Source: Russula earlei (Eukaryota > Basidiomycota > Agaricomycetes > Russulales > Russulaceae). From it: a stretch of 64,000 bases of DNA. The DNA is taken from assembly GCA_025769875.1 (NCBI GenBank), contig JAGFNK010000041.1, forward strand, positions 124,001-188,000, written 5' to 3'. Shown here piece by piece: positions 11,888 through 22,290 of the stretch. Within the stretch, counting starts at the first letter, position 1. Each line of letters opens with the position of its first letter. The translations under genes were made by a program, and so were the position numbers. The notes beneath the pieces were generated by a model. That model did no database searches. It saw only the letters and a program-made list of their open reading frames with translations, and was not told where the DNA came from.

Positions 11888-12762
11888 TCAAAATATGTGC
11901 TTCTCGAACTTCCAGGACTCTCGTCCTCCAAGACTTGGTTGGGGCATAAGCGAGAGCAAGGAGTTCACTGCGGTCTGGGCGTTGCCATCGCGGTTCTCGC
12001 TCGCACGTCTCGGAGACCATATGCCATGGCCCCAGGGCGTCTTTAGATTCTTTCTCCGCTTGCCATCGCTTTTTTCTGGCGGCTCGTCGGTGAGCTCGGC
12101 TTGTAAGGAGTTGGAAGACTTCGTATAGTACTCCTGCAGCTGGGACATGAAGCCGCGATTGGGGCGCACGATCGCCCGTTTGGACCGGACAGCGGCCAGT
12201 GCCTCGCGCGGAGTCATGTTCGTGGTCGCGATAAGGAAAGCGACGACTACCGTCGTGCTCCTGCTGATGCCCATGAAGCAGTGGACCTATGTCGAGTTCA
12301 AGTTTTCGTCGGCATCAAAAAGAGAGACGGGCATGAGGCCGCGCTGGCCGCACGCACCAGCACGCGATTGGTCGGGCTCTCTGCGAGCGCGCCGCGGATG
12401 AAAGACGTCGTGGCGGGAAGGTGGCTGAGAATGTCCTCACCGTCGTAGTCGGACACGGAGACGTGCAGCGTGCGCAGCGGATGGGAAGACGGGAACGTCG
12501 GCGCGTCCTCGATGGCCGAGACGACGTGGGTGATTCCGAGGTTGGCCAGCTGGGTCGCGTCTCTGGCGGTCGCGAGGCAGGTCAGGTAGAGGCGCGGCGC
12601 TACCTTGCTGGCGACTCGTTTGTTCGTCTTCGTCGCGGCCGCATTGGCAGAGCGGTCGGGTCTCATCTCCGGTTGTTCTGCAGAGGATAGGAGGGCGTGA
12701 TGATACTGATGATAGATGGGTGAGTCGAGGAAAGCCGCCTCGGAGCTCATGAGAGGGAACAT
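11888..12762 (-). CDS. Dual-specificity phosphatase, copy 1
   Basis: Dual-specificity phosphatases remove phosphate from Tyr and Ser/Thr, often on MAP kinases. Two exons separated by intron 12287-12357 give 267 residues if translation starts at the ATG ending at 12762 (MFPLMSSEAA); an in-frame ATG at 12876 is an alternative. Core landmarks: VAPRLYLTCLATARD, LANLGITHVVSAIED, the general-acid loop region with VSVSDYDGEDILSHLPAT, and the catalytic P-loop VHCFMGISRST with the HC-x5-R pattern, completed exactly by splicing NRVL to VHC. A helix with REALAAVRSKRAIVRPNRGF follows, as in the family. The C-terminal tail is basic and unlike the second copy. It sits tail to head with its paralog at 13117-13866. 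Confidence 0.88.
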
Positions 12763-13116
12763 TGTTACGCGAACGCAAGGACGCCAGAAGTCCTTAAATT
12801 GCTTATCGACGGAAATAGTGCGGGCTGCGATCGTTGACATGAAGCGATGAGATTGCGCGAAAGGGAAGTGAGTCACCAGATCTGATGGAGTACAGTGGGT
12901 GTCGAGTCATGATGACTCTGGCGGGTTCAGGGAGAGCGAAGCCTGGAACTGAACGATCAATCGGGCCCATCTTTGCTGGATCAATCACAACATTTCGTCG
13001 GCAACTGTCAACACATATTAAATTTCTCTAACAAGGTCATTGATTGACCCAAGTGCGAAGACCGGTCAAGTGATGGATGAGAGCAACCTATGATAACAAA
13101 GTAATATCGGTCACGG
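12763..13116. promoter_or_regulatory. Spacer between the tandem phosphatases
   Basis: About 350 bp that must hold the promoter and 5' leader of phosphatase copy 1 and the 3' end of copy 2, both on the minus strand. No individual element could be assigned with confidence. Confidence 0.35.
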
Positions 13117-13866
13117 TTATACGCTACTACATCGGCGCGAAGAGGGAGGGATGATCATCAACGCAGCGTTCGAGCCGAGATCTTTCTGCGAGCCTCTAGT
13201 CAGCTTCCGAATCGCCTCAAGTTTAGCCGAGCGTTGCACGGCCTTTCGTCCTCTCCCCCCTTGCACCTGGGCAGCATAATCCTCCAGCTGTCTCAGGAAC
13301 CCTGAGTTCGGGCTCACGATCCCCCGTTTCGCCCGGACGGTGGCGAGCGCCTCGTTTGGTGTCATCCTCATGGTGGCGACCAGATACGCGCAAACGACGG
13401 TCGCACTTCGACTGATGCCCATGAGACAGTGAACCTGAAAGGAAAGCGATCGATTGATATATGTTCGAGAACGGGATGGCGGCAAACAGACGGAGCCACA
13501 TCGGACACTGACCATGACGCGCGAATCAGGGCTCTCCGCGAGCGCGTTGCGGATGAAGGTGGTGGTGGCCGGGAAATGCGCCAGGATGTCTTCATCTGAG
13601 CTGTCCGTTAATGGGATGTGCAGCGTCTGGAGCGAGCACGTCTGCGGGAGCAGTGGCGGACGCTCAATGACCGAGAGAACGTGGGTGATCCCGAGGCTGG
13701 TCAGGTGTGTCTCGTCGCGTGCAGTGAAGAGATCCGTGAGGAATAAGCGGGGTACCACCTCACTTGCCGCGTGCCCGCGAAGAGCCACACGTCGTCCCCT
13801 GCGTTGCTGTGCGGCGGCAAGGAGGGACATTTGCCAAGGTGGAGTGGGGGCATTGAACGAGAGCAT
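13117..13866 (-). CDS. Dual-specificity phosphatase, copy 2
   Basis: A paralog of the neighbouring gene. Intron 13435-13512 removed, the frame is 223 residues starting MLSFNAPTPPWQMSLL. Landmarks line up one for one with copy 1: VVPRLFLTDLFTARD, LTSLGITHVLSVIER, IPLTDSSDEDILAHFPAT and the catalytic P-loop VHCLMGISRSATVV, followed by NEALATVRAKRGIVSPNSGF. The single intron lies at the same place, just before the P-loop valine, so the pair arose by tandem duplication of an intron-containing gene. All catalytic residues (Asp, Cys, Arg) appear present. It is divergently placed to the DHHC gene. Confidence 0.9.
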   Translation of the reverse strand: MLSFNAPTPPWQMSLLAAAQQRRGRRVALRGHAASEVVPRLFLTDLFTARDETHLTSLGITHVLSVIERPPLLPQTCSLQTLHIPLTDSSDEDILAHFPATTTFIRNALAESPDSRVMVSVRCGSVCLPPSRSRTYINRSLSFQVHCLMGISRSATVVCAYLVATMRMTPNEALATVRAKRGIVSPNSGFLRQLEDYAAQVQGGRGRKAVQRSAKLEAIRKLTRGSQKDLGSNAALMIIPPSSRRCSSV

Positions 13867-14220
13867 CTTGGAGAGGAGAGGGAGCGAGAGATGATGGAGG
13901 ATTGTGGTAAGATTAAGAAGGCCACGCAGCGTGGAATCAAATCATAATGATTGAAGATGTTTCCAGGGCGTCAGTTTCCGGTCAACTGCGCTGTGATGCC
14001 CAGCCAGCGCAGCGCAGTCCAGTCCAGTCCAGGTCCAGTCCTGCCGCTGCCAACTCTCCCTGGCGCTGGCGTTCAAGTCGCCCCTGACGTAATCAACCAC
14101 CGCAACCGAGCTCCGTTGCTGCACAAAGACTGGACGATCTTTATGCCCATGCCCACCTGTGTATATCAACACCTCCATCCGTCAGGTCTTCTCTGCACTC
14201 TCGTCCAATGCAACCGCATC

Positions 14221-15731
14221 ATGACTGCCGAAGACGCGTCACGCCTGCCATTGAGTCCGGTATCCAGGTCCTCGTCATCGTCGTCATCGGGTGCGTCTAT
14301 TGTCCCGCGAACGAACTGAATTCTTGCCCTAATCTCGAACCCTCGACCAAGCTTCGGATGCTACACATCTTTACTAGAAGTTGGCGGTCTGTCCGGGACT
14401 TCACCCCTTACTTTACCTTTCGTCTTTAACTCGGTCTTCCCTTTGCAGTTGGATGGCTAGTCCGCCGTGAGCAACGCCACGTTGCCGCAGGTCAGCTCAA
14501 CTATGCACAGACCAGTGCGGCACTCATCCTTGCGCATTGCTCTGCATTCAGTGGTTTACATGGCAGCAATGGGAATGCTCTTCCCAAGTCTCGCTATTGT
14601 ATATCTTCACAATTGCTCAAACCGTGCTACTCATAGCGTCCCTGACTACGTTGCACCCACACTACAATGGATTACAGAGCCTTACGAATGTCGCTCAGAT
14701 GGAAACCTTGACTTTTGTGTCAAAGATGGTTGTAATTTGCGCTGGAAGCCACCCGGAACCCATCATTGTTCCACGTGTGGCACATGCCGCATAGGATTTG
14801 ATCATCATTGTCCCTGGGTAAGCGAGGCCCAGCAACCCTCCCTTTCATGTGTCGACGCCATGTCATGCAAGCTAGGAAACTGCGTTACCACGGGTCGACT
14901 GAAAGCCTTCCTGGCCTTGCTTGTCTTGACGTCTGTTACCGTACCTCTTGCTAGCCTGCCGGTGTTGCCAATCTTGAAGAGGCACATAACTGCCGCGCTG
15001 GCGGCATCCCATGCGGATGCCTGGGCAACGAACATTTGGTGGAGTCGCCCGTACTCTTGGATCTTATGTGGCGGCCCTCCCGGACGCTGGGCCATCGGCA
15101 CCCTACTCGGCTTTCGCACCCTACGGGAGCGGCGCATCCCCGAAGCCTCGTGGCTCAGTGGTTCTCTCGTGGTACAACCGCACGCCCGTATGGTAATCCT
15201 CGTTGGGATTGGCATTTTGTTCTGGCTGTTTGCCATCGTGCGTATCTTTTGAATATCTCAGGATGATCAAAAATTTAACGTGCGCCATCCATTTCAGTCC
15301 ATGACAGTTGTTGTTGCCGTCAATGTGACCAAAGGTCAGCGCACAATGGACACTGTCCTGATCCGCTTGCCCCGACCGGGAAGGACGGCCGCATCCACCA
15401 GCCGCTTTATTTGCATCCCGTATTCACACCCACCGGCTTCTCTCGCATACACCTCTGCTGTCCGAAGTGCTCCTGCAGTGCCGGAGAATTGCCCCGAGCC
15501 TCACGGTACACAACGCATCTATCCGATCCCAATCAGCCACCGCATTTATGACCACGGTTGGCGTGAAAATTGGCGCGGGCTGTTGGCGCAGCCGCTGTTC
15601 AATCACGGAACTCCTTACCAAGGGTGAGTTGTTCTGGTGATCCAACTTTTTCATTTTCGCTTAGCTTCCAAAGCGTGTACAAGTGGCCGAAAATGAACCC
15701 AGAGGTGATCCGGCGTCTGCTGGGCTCTTAG
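14221..15731 (+). CDS. DHHC-type protein S-palmitoyltransferase, N-terminal frame uncertain
   Basis: DHHC enzymes attach palmitate to cysteines of membrane proteins. The cysteine-rich domain is plain: LRWKPPGTHHCSTCGTCR, then GFDHHCPW (DHHC at 14800-14811); splicing intron 14818-14871 gives DHHCPWLGNCVTT, then RLKAFLALLVLTSVTVPLA for the next membrane span. The 3' end reads through PLFNHGTPYQGFQSVYKW to a TAG at 15729-15731. The N-terminal half is not clean. GWLVRREQRHVAAGQLNYAQTSA, the membrane span YIFTIAQTVLLIASL and the zinc domain lie in three different frames, and no normal-size introns join them well. Either there are very short introns, assembly indels, or the gene is decaying. The start ATG at 14221 (MTAEDASRL) is tentative. 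Confidence 0.72.
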
Positions 15732-15877
15732 GGATTATATTTAGCGACTCCCCATCCCGCCGAACGTACGAAATCACATTCCACGTTCTCTTGGGGTATA
15801 CTTGAACACTGGTTCATCTCCCACGTCTCTTCTTCACGTGACGCACAATGTTCTCTGTCGCGCGGTGCAAATTCATT

Positions 15878-16753
15878 TCATCCATTCAATTGGGCGGGGT
15901 GCCTAGAGTACACATTAATAACCAAAGGCATCATGATGCAGGCAAGTGAATGCTTCGCACCTCTGTTTCCACATGCATGCGATGGCCAGAGTGCAGCGGT
16001 TTCTCTGGCTAGGCAAGCCCCATTCCAGAGGGTGTCACCCGAAGCACCGGACCACGCCTGACAGTCAACTTCTTGGTAGGTGCCAAGCATCGCGCCACGT
16101 CGACCAGGGAAGAATGCTGACGAGGAACCCGAGTCATTGCACAAATCAAAGCTGCGATCGTTTTTTTTTTCTTCGTTCATATCACACGAAATAGACAACA
16201 AAAAGGGAAATCGCGTACTGCATGGACATGTTGTGTTGGTTCCGAGGGTGGGAGATCGTCTGGCCGCACCATGCGTTGTTTCCAGACGTGATTGGGCACA
16301 GATCGGTCACTTTTACCACGATGGTGTTCCCGAACGGGCCCTTGTACGAGGGTGTGTAAGGATCAGAAGTCGGGGTTATCTCGAAGCATCGCCCGCAAGC
16401 GTCACCAGCACCGTCGTCAGCGCCGAACGAAAGCGTGTTGACCGCAGCCGTGTACCCGGACTTCATTCTTATTCCGCATGCTGCAGAGGCTCTTTCCGCT
16501 CAGCGTGCGCCCATCTGGCGGAGAAAACTGAAGATAAAGGAGCGGAGCGGAGCTTACAGGGATATTGGCATCCGTTGTAAGCCGTGAAGGACGCTCGGCC
16601 ATGTGGTTTTTGCCGCCAACCAGTCGACTCGTTCGATCCGTTTGACCTGGTGCTGGTCGTGTAGTTCTCGCATCGACCTCTGTGTTCATGTCCGTGCCCG
16701 TGCGAGGCAGCAGCCACGGCCGAGATGAAGACGAGAGCGAGAGCCAATTTCAT
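15878..16753 (-). CDS. Secreted GH45 subfamily-C-like endoglucanase (double-psi beta-barrel)
   Basis: These small proteins act on beta-glucan in plant or fungal walls and share a fold with expansins. Three exons (16753-16558, 16480-16219, 16151-15878) give 243 residues. MKLALALVFISAVAAA is a signal peptide, followed by a short histidine-rich segment (HGHGHEHRG) and a Ser/Thr linker. The domain reads GRASFTAYNGCQYPSCGIRM, GAGDACGRCFEITP, GPFGNTIVVKVTDLCP, WCGQT, and across the last intron NMSMHFDLCNDSG, then WNGACLARE and ACGNRG. The Asp of the HFD motif corresponds to the catalytic acid known from basidiomycete Cel45A, and the Asn in the preceding loop (SGNN) is also kept. Exon joins restore the cysteine pattern. 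The last 15 residues or so are uncertain because another splice site may exist. No cellulose-binding module is present. Confidence 0.88.
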
Positions 16754-17663
16754 TGCGCGACGGATGGCGTGGTCTCCCAAGTTCAGCTGGTTGACCTTCC
16801 GTCTTTATACACGCCGGTATCGAGGGCGATTACCTTTTTGTGTTTCCAGTGACGCACGATTGTTCGCACCGGAGCTTTTCTCGCTCAGAAGGATGGATAC
16901 GATCAACATTGGATGGCAACTTCGCCGCAGCACTGATGTCGATTGCAACGCATCCCGCGAACTCTCAAAGTCGAATGGATTCGATTATTATTCCTTGTTC
17001 CATAACCAAGGGTAGCCGCTGGACTCGGATGTCGGGCTAATGGCTGCGACAAGCAACGTGGTACTGTCATAATACATGCTTCCAATCAGTGGCATACGTG
17101 ACCCTGATGCTGATGCACATAGAGAACACATAGTAGACTAGGATGAAAAAGACGGGCGTTGAGCATCGAAGCATCGGTTCGTGAAACATAAAGAAGGTAT
17201 TTCCTCTTCGACGGGTGGAATTTTTTACCAGTAGCTAGTGCTTGATTCGTAACGCAGCACATGGGAACCGGTCAGTCACTGGTAACATGGTTCCGAGCGG
17301 GGCCTGGATAGGAGGCCGCGGGCCCAAGGTTAAAAAAAAGACAATTATGACTGAATTCGAGGGAAGATTTTATCGCCCACACAACGCAAGTCAGACGAGC
17401 GCATGGCGGCGCGACTTTGCTCAACGTGGAGGTTTTAGAGGTGTGGTCTTCGAATCGTTATTGACTGGGCGACGCGCGATGTGTCGTTTCGTCGGGACCT
17501 TAATTAATTAATTAAGTAGTCGGCTTTGATCCCGTGATCGTGGAAGGCGTACGTAATCGATGAAGCGTGCTGCGGTCCAGGTAATACGCCTGCACTGCTT
17601 AGCGACTTGGGCACTCTGGCACTGGCACTGGCACTGGCACTGGAACCGGCTTATTGCACAGCG
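16754..17663. promoter_or_regulatory. Shared upstream region between the GH45 and PB1-ZZ genes
   Basis: The two genes are divergent, so this 0.9-kb stretch contains both promoters. Visible features are a TTAATTAATTAATTAA run near 17500-17516 and a tandem CTGGCA hexamer repeat at about 17615-17645 just before the PB1-ZZ start codon. The repeat makes an in-frame upstream extension rich in Ala-Leu that I do not count as protein. No other gene is seen. Confidence 0.4.
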
Positions 17664-20600
17664 ATGAACAACGGACCCTCCATTTTTTCAGACCCCTCAG
17701 GGCACAACCTACCTGACAAGCCATTGGTTGTTAAATGCACCTACCGCACCACCCGCAAGAAGCTCACATTCCAGTCTGCGCGGAACTGCGTATATGATGT
17801 TTTCCAGGAGAAGGTCCTATCCTCTTTGATCACTCCTCTCTTACTGAAACTGCATTCCTCAGATCGAGGACTGCTTCGAGTTGGGTGTGCCGTTCACGAT
17901 AAGATGGCAAGACCAGGATAAAGAACTGTGGGTCATCAACAACGAATCCTCGCTGAATGATGCTATCGACTATTATAATTCCGGCGGTGATGGTTCCATC
18001 ATCTCAGGATCAGCATCACGTAACTCTTCGCGGCATCACAGGATCACCATGCACGTCGAAATATGGACCGAATACGACGGCCCCAGTCTCTCGGATACCG
18101 CCTCACTGGCCAGTAGAGAGGAGGACTCGCCTGAAGGAAGCCAAACCTCTTTTATCCCGGGAGAGCTCTCTGCCTCTTCCCAGGACGACGATGCCGTGAC
18201 GGTGAGCTCGAAAGGCATGCGCGCTCTCCGGCAGGGTCGGAGCGACTCGTCCTTGATCAGGAAAATTTGGAGTGGTACTTCGCGCGCTGGGTCCAGTTCC
18301 ACTCCAGACAAGCCACCGATGAAACAATCTCGGTCCCGGCGTTTCAACTTTAACTCACGTCCGACATCCATAGAAGAAAAGACAGCCGAGAGCACAAACG
18401 GAGACGGTCGGGTCGACGGGAGCAACCATAGTAGCCTATCGGACACCGAGACGTCCTTACCTGGCGTGTTCGAGCAGCTGAGACTGCAGGAGGAGTCTCA
18501 CAGTCTTACTCACCAGCGATCTATGCTTGAAACCGAATTGGGGAAAACCTGGTTGCAAGATCAAAGCGTTCTCCCGATCAAGGCCACTCCCCGCGCGTCA
18601 CCCTCCATTAACAACGATTCATTTTCTCTCAATACAGATACTCCATTATCCGACAGGAATCCCAACATGGATATTTTTCTTCAAAGGGACGAACGGGGAA
18701 AATATTACTACGCCTATACTGGATCGGGATCCTCTGATTCTGCGGGCGATCTCGAATACGAGATTGTGAATGTGATGCCATCCAGTAGGCCGCAGTATAT
18801 TCCGATTATCGGACCATTTCTCAATTTCACCCTTGCAGGTAATAACATAGGAATCCAAGATCTTCTGGTACCAGAAGAGGTAACGGACTGCTCAGGATGT
18901 GGGTGCGTGCTCGATCAAATCAAGTACATATGTACCACCTGCGGTGAAAAGGAGCCCCAGTCGCGTGCTGCGCTTGCTGCAGCTGCTGCGGATTTGGGGA
19001 TGGGCAGGGGTCGTGCCTCCCCCGATTGCTACCATCATAAGAACACTACTGAGCATAAATTGCAAGAGCCAGCCTACCCACCCCGTGCGCATCGCAGCCC
19101 AGACGTCTCATATACAAACGTTCCCGACCCGCTCGCGCACCCGTCCAACCTCAAACCCCTACCTGCTTTGCCTTCCAGTTCGCCCACACAAACGATATTC
19201 TACAGAAACTTTGGCTCCCAGTCGACACTGGTTCCTTCAAGCTCGTCAGAATCTTCGTCACCAACGACTCGCGTAGGCTACGAGCTTTGTGCTATGTGCT
19301 TCCAAAAGATCGGCCTCCATCACGCATTGTCTGGTAGTGTAGAGAGTCCATCCTCTCCGACATTACCACCGACGCCTCAAGAGCTTGCAATTGCACGCAG
19401 AAGTGCTCCAAAACGGAAGGGGGAGTTGCGTCATGCGTTTTTGTTCCAGTCATGGGGTTCCAATGGTTGGCAGAACATCGGTGTGTCTCTCTCCTTAACT
19501 CGTGTTCTGAACGAGTTGAGTACACAAAACATGAGCAGAACAGGAAGGGATATCCGATCAATGCTCCGGGTGTCAATCGTCACTGTCGGGATATCGTTAT
19601 AGATGTGCTGTCTGCGACGGATTTCCGATTTGTCGTGCCTGTTACAAGTGCGCGTTCACATTTCTTAAGGCCCTTGTCTTTCTAATGTGTTGTGGTCTGG
19701 CCCAGCGATGTGCACAACATTCATCCGATACATCCTTTCTTGGAAATGAGAGTAACACACCCTTCCCAATCGCACAGTCACTCAGAGAGGCTGAATGATG
19801 ATGGAACGTGTGACAATGCTGATGAACCATGTGAGTAACATCTTATGGTATTCTGCCGATTGATACCCACCTTCGGTAGCTCTCAAGCATCCGGGCGTCC
19901 AGTGCTTCAAGTGGGAAATTTTTTTCAGATCCTTGGATACCTCTTTTCTGATGTGAGTATAGCTGTCAACAGGACATTGTTGGGGCTCGTTTCCGCTGTG
20001 TCGACTGCACGACGATAGACCTTGACATTTGCTCCAACTGCGAGACCGCCGGCTTGCCTGGCAATCTTGATGCGTCGGACGGCGGGCACAATTCTTCCCA
20101 CATTATGTTGAAGGTGCCTTCATGTTCGCGATTCCCATCTCCACTCGCATCTGTTGACCATCAAGGATAGATACCGATACCGCTTAACATGCACCAGGTA
20201 CAGCACGTTTCTCAACGTGCTCACGGCCTGCGCCACGGACGTGATCGTGCAGATTTGCGCGGTGGGTCACCGTTGACGCGTTCAAGTCCAAGTAGCATCT
20301 CTTCAGTGTCCGCGGGTACCGTTTTGTACGGCAACGAAAATCTCGCGGAAGGAGAAGAAGACTTCGTCCACCTCCAAGTATGCAATTCTTGTGCCGAGGT
20401 TTGTTTCTGGTCCCCTCTCCGCAGGACAACCTTCTGACGTCTCCTAGCCCATCGTCGGTGTCAGGTACCAGTGCCTTAACTGTCCTTCCTTGCCCAACTC
20501 CTTCAATTTGGTATGTTATCTCGGCCTTCTACGACTTCCGCTCCTCGACGTTGGCGCTACAGTGCTCAGACTGCGAAATCAAGTCACATATGGTCCACGA

Positions 20601-21190
20601 CCCGATGCACATATTCCTCAAAATCCCTCGGCCGGTGGACATGGCAAGGCCTCTAGAGTCGGAATTTCCCATCATCCCCCTTTTGTTCGTGGGAAATCAT
20701 TTGAATGCACAAATAGACCTCTGATCTTTTACCTGTATAGGTATCGAACTCCGGTGGGACCCCCGCCGGGCAGTCCTGCAGATACATCGGGGGATCCTGC
20801 AGGTATGTAACTATCGTGTAACTATCGCTTGCGTCTATTTGCACATTGTTCATTGGACTGTAATAGCCTATCTTCGCGATCTCACGCATGCTTTCGCACT
20901 CTGCGACAGGGACTTGAGGCGCATTGTCGGGAAGTGGTACCGCTGCGCCTTCTGCGCTAAGGACCTTTGTGCGGATTGCGAAGCGCTCGACACCCACGAC
21001 AATACTCATGTTTTCCTCGTGTTCAAAGCTCCCATCGACATGCAAGCATTCCAGTGCGCGGTTCCGTACACGTTTTATATATCCTCATTGACGTGTTTAT
21101 ACTTCTGACAGGCATTTTGCTGACTTAGAAAACGCAAACGGTAGTCCACCTGTGTTACGCGCAAACATCTACCTCCCACGACAGGACTAG
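17664..21190 (+). CDS. PB1-domain protein with five ZZ-type zinc fingers (Nbr1/p62-like)
   Basis: The start ATG at 17664 gives MNNGPSIFSDPSG. Residues about 20-95 form a PB1 domain: LVVKCTYRTTRKKLTF with its basic lysine, and the acidic OPCA patch IRWQDQDKELWVINNESSL; the intron after FQEK is needed to complete it. A long Ser-rich linker follows. Then come five ZZ-like modules: CSGCGCVLDQIKYICTTC with ELCAMCFQ; YRYRCAVCDGFPICRACY with HPFLEM; VQCFKDIVGARFRCVDC with ICSNCE and HIMLKV; CNSCAEPIVGVRYQCLNC with LCSDCE and HIFLKI; and ALCDRDLRRIVGKWYRCAFC with LCADCE and HVFLVF. The frame ends LRANIYLPRQD, TAG at 21188-21190. PB1 plus ZZ is the layout of autophagy receptors (p62, NBR1), and fission yeast Nbr1 has several ZZ fingers. 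I see no FW domain. Role as a cargo receptor is inference. Confidence 0.83.
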
Positions 21191-21371
21191 TATGACCAAC
21201 ACATTCTCTGACTCTCACTTTGTTGTCGCCACGGTTATGATTGTAGTTGTCCATTTGTACTCATGATTCGTCGGATTTAGGTCGCACAAAGATGTGCTAG
21301 TATTTTTCAAGGAGATTAAATGACATAGGCTAGCCCTTCTTGAAGCCTGAAAGACGGTCAGTTGGACACAT

Positions 21372-22073
21372 TCAAGTCATGCGCACGGGCTCGAACGCAC
21401 CAAGACGACGGCGCTCATAGAATAAGTCTGTTCGGCTGGCCCCAAGGTTTACGATCTTCGGACAGCCGTCGCGGTCCTTCTCCAAGCGCGTACACTCGGC
21501 ACAATAATATGCGTCCGAGATCCCTGATAACGAGTCACGTGCGTGAGCAAGGCGGAGAGAGATGGCACGGTCCATCGTCAATCATAAGAAACAGTCAGTG
21601 GCGGGGGGGGGGGGGTTTGCGGGTGAGAGCGATCGAAACGAGAGATCCTCACCTGGAGATCCGCAGATGATGCAGCGCCCACCGTACGTGCCAAAGTTGC
21701 ACTCGTCGCAGATCCTCACGAGCGTTTCTGGACGGACGTATGAGTCACATACGGGACTGTTCCAACAGACAAACGAAAAGCGTAGTAAGCGAGCTGTTCG
21801 TCCAAGGGGGGGGGGGGGGGGGGGGGGGGGGGAAACGGAATAGGGATCGGTCGCTCACCATTTTCCGTCACATTTCTCACAGAGACGGCCGATGGCTGGG
21901 GGTAACATATGTGATGATTGATCAGCCAGGCGATAGTTTGTCAACGAGGGGTGAGAGGGAGGACTTGCCTATTCCCGGTTGACGTCTGCACATGATCAGG
22001 TCTAAAACTTGGGTGTCAGGGCTGAGAACTCGGTCTGACGGAAAGTGCACGCACCGGGATGGTGTTTGGACAT
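21372..22073 (-). CDS. RDS3: SF3b splicing complex subunit Rds3/PHF5A
   Basis: Rds3 is a small zinc-binding knot protein in the SF3b part of U2 snRNP, contacting the branch-point pocket. Five exons (22073-22055, 22001-21969, 21895-21859, 21756-21653, 21523-21372) give 114 residues, close to the usual 110. The joined text is [20 protein letters not shown], then [57 protein letters not shown] and [14 protein letters not shown], so all CxxC pairs are present. The second intron has a GC donor (GCAAGT) rather than GT, and it is required by the protein. Introns 3 and 4 contain runs of about 25 and 14 C on the coding strand before their acceptors. It lies between the convergent PB1-ZZ gene and UFD4. 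Confidence 0.96.
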
Positions 22074-22290
22074 GGCGGTTGTTGGTTGCGGTTGACAGAG
22101 AATCAATCGTTTGCAGTCGGGTTGCTGCTGACTGACTGCTGCTGATGCTGACTCAGCACTGACTCGGGGTAAATAAAAAAAGTATTCTAATAGACAAAAA
22201 AATTGGCGTACGGTATTACACACTGGGAAGCTGTTCTACCAGGGGCACATTCAACACCACACATATGCACCTAACTGTCCCTTGCCGCCA

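Noticed and set aside
17607..17663. Upstream start giving MGTLALALALALEP on the PB1-ZZ protein
   Set aside because: This comes from a tandem CTGGCA repeat; the next ATG gives a conventional N-terminus directly before the PB1 domain.
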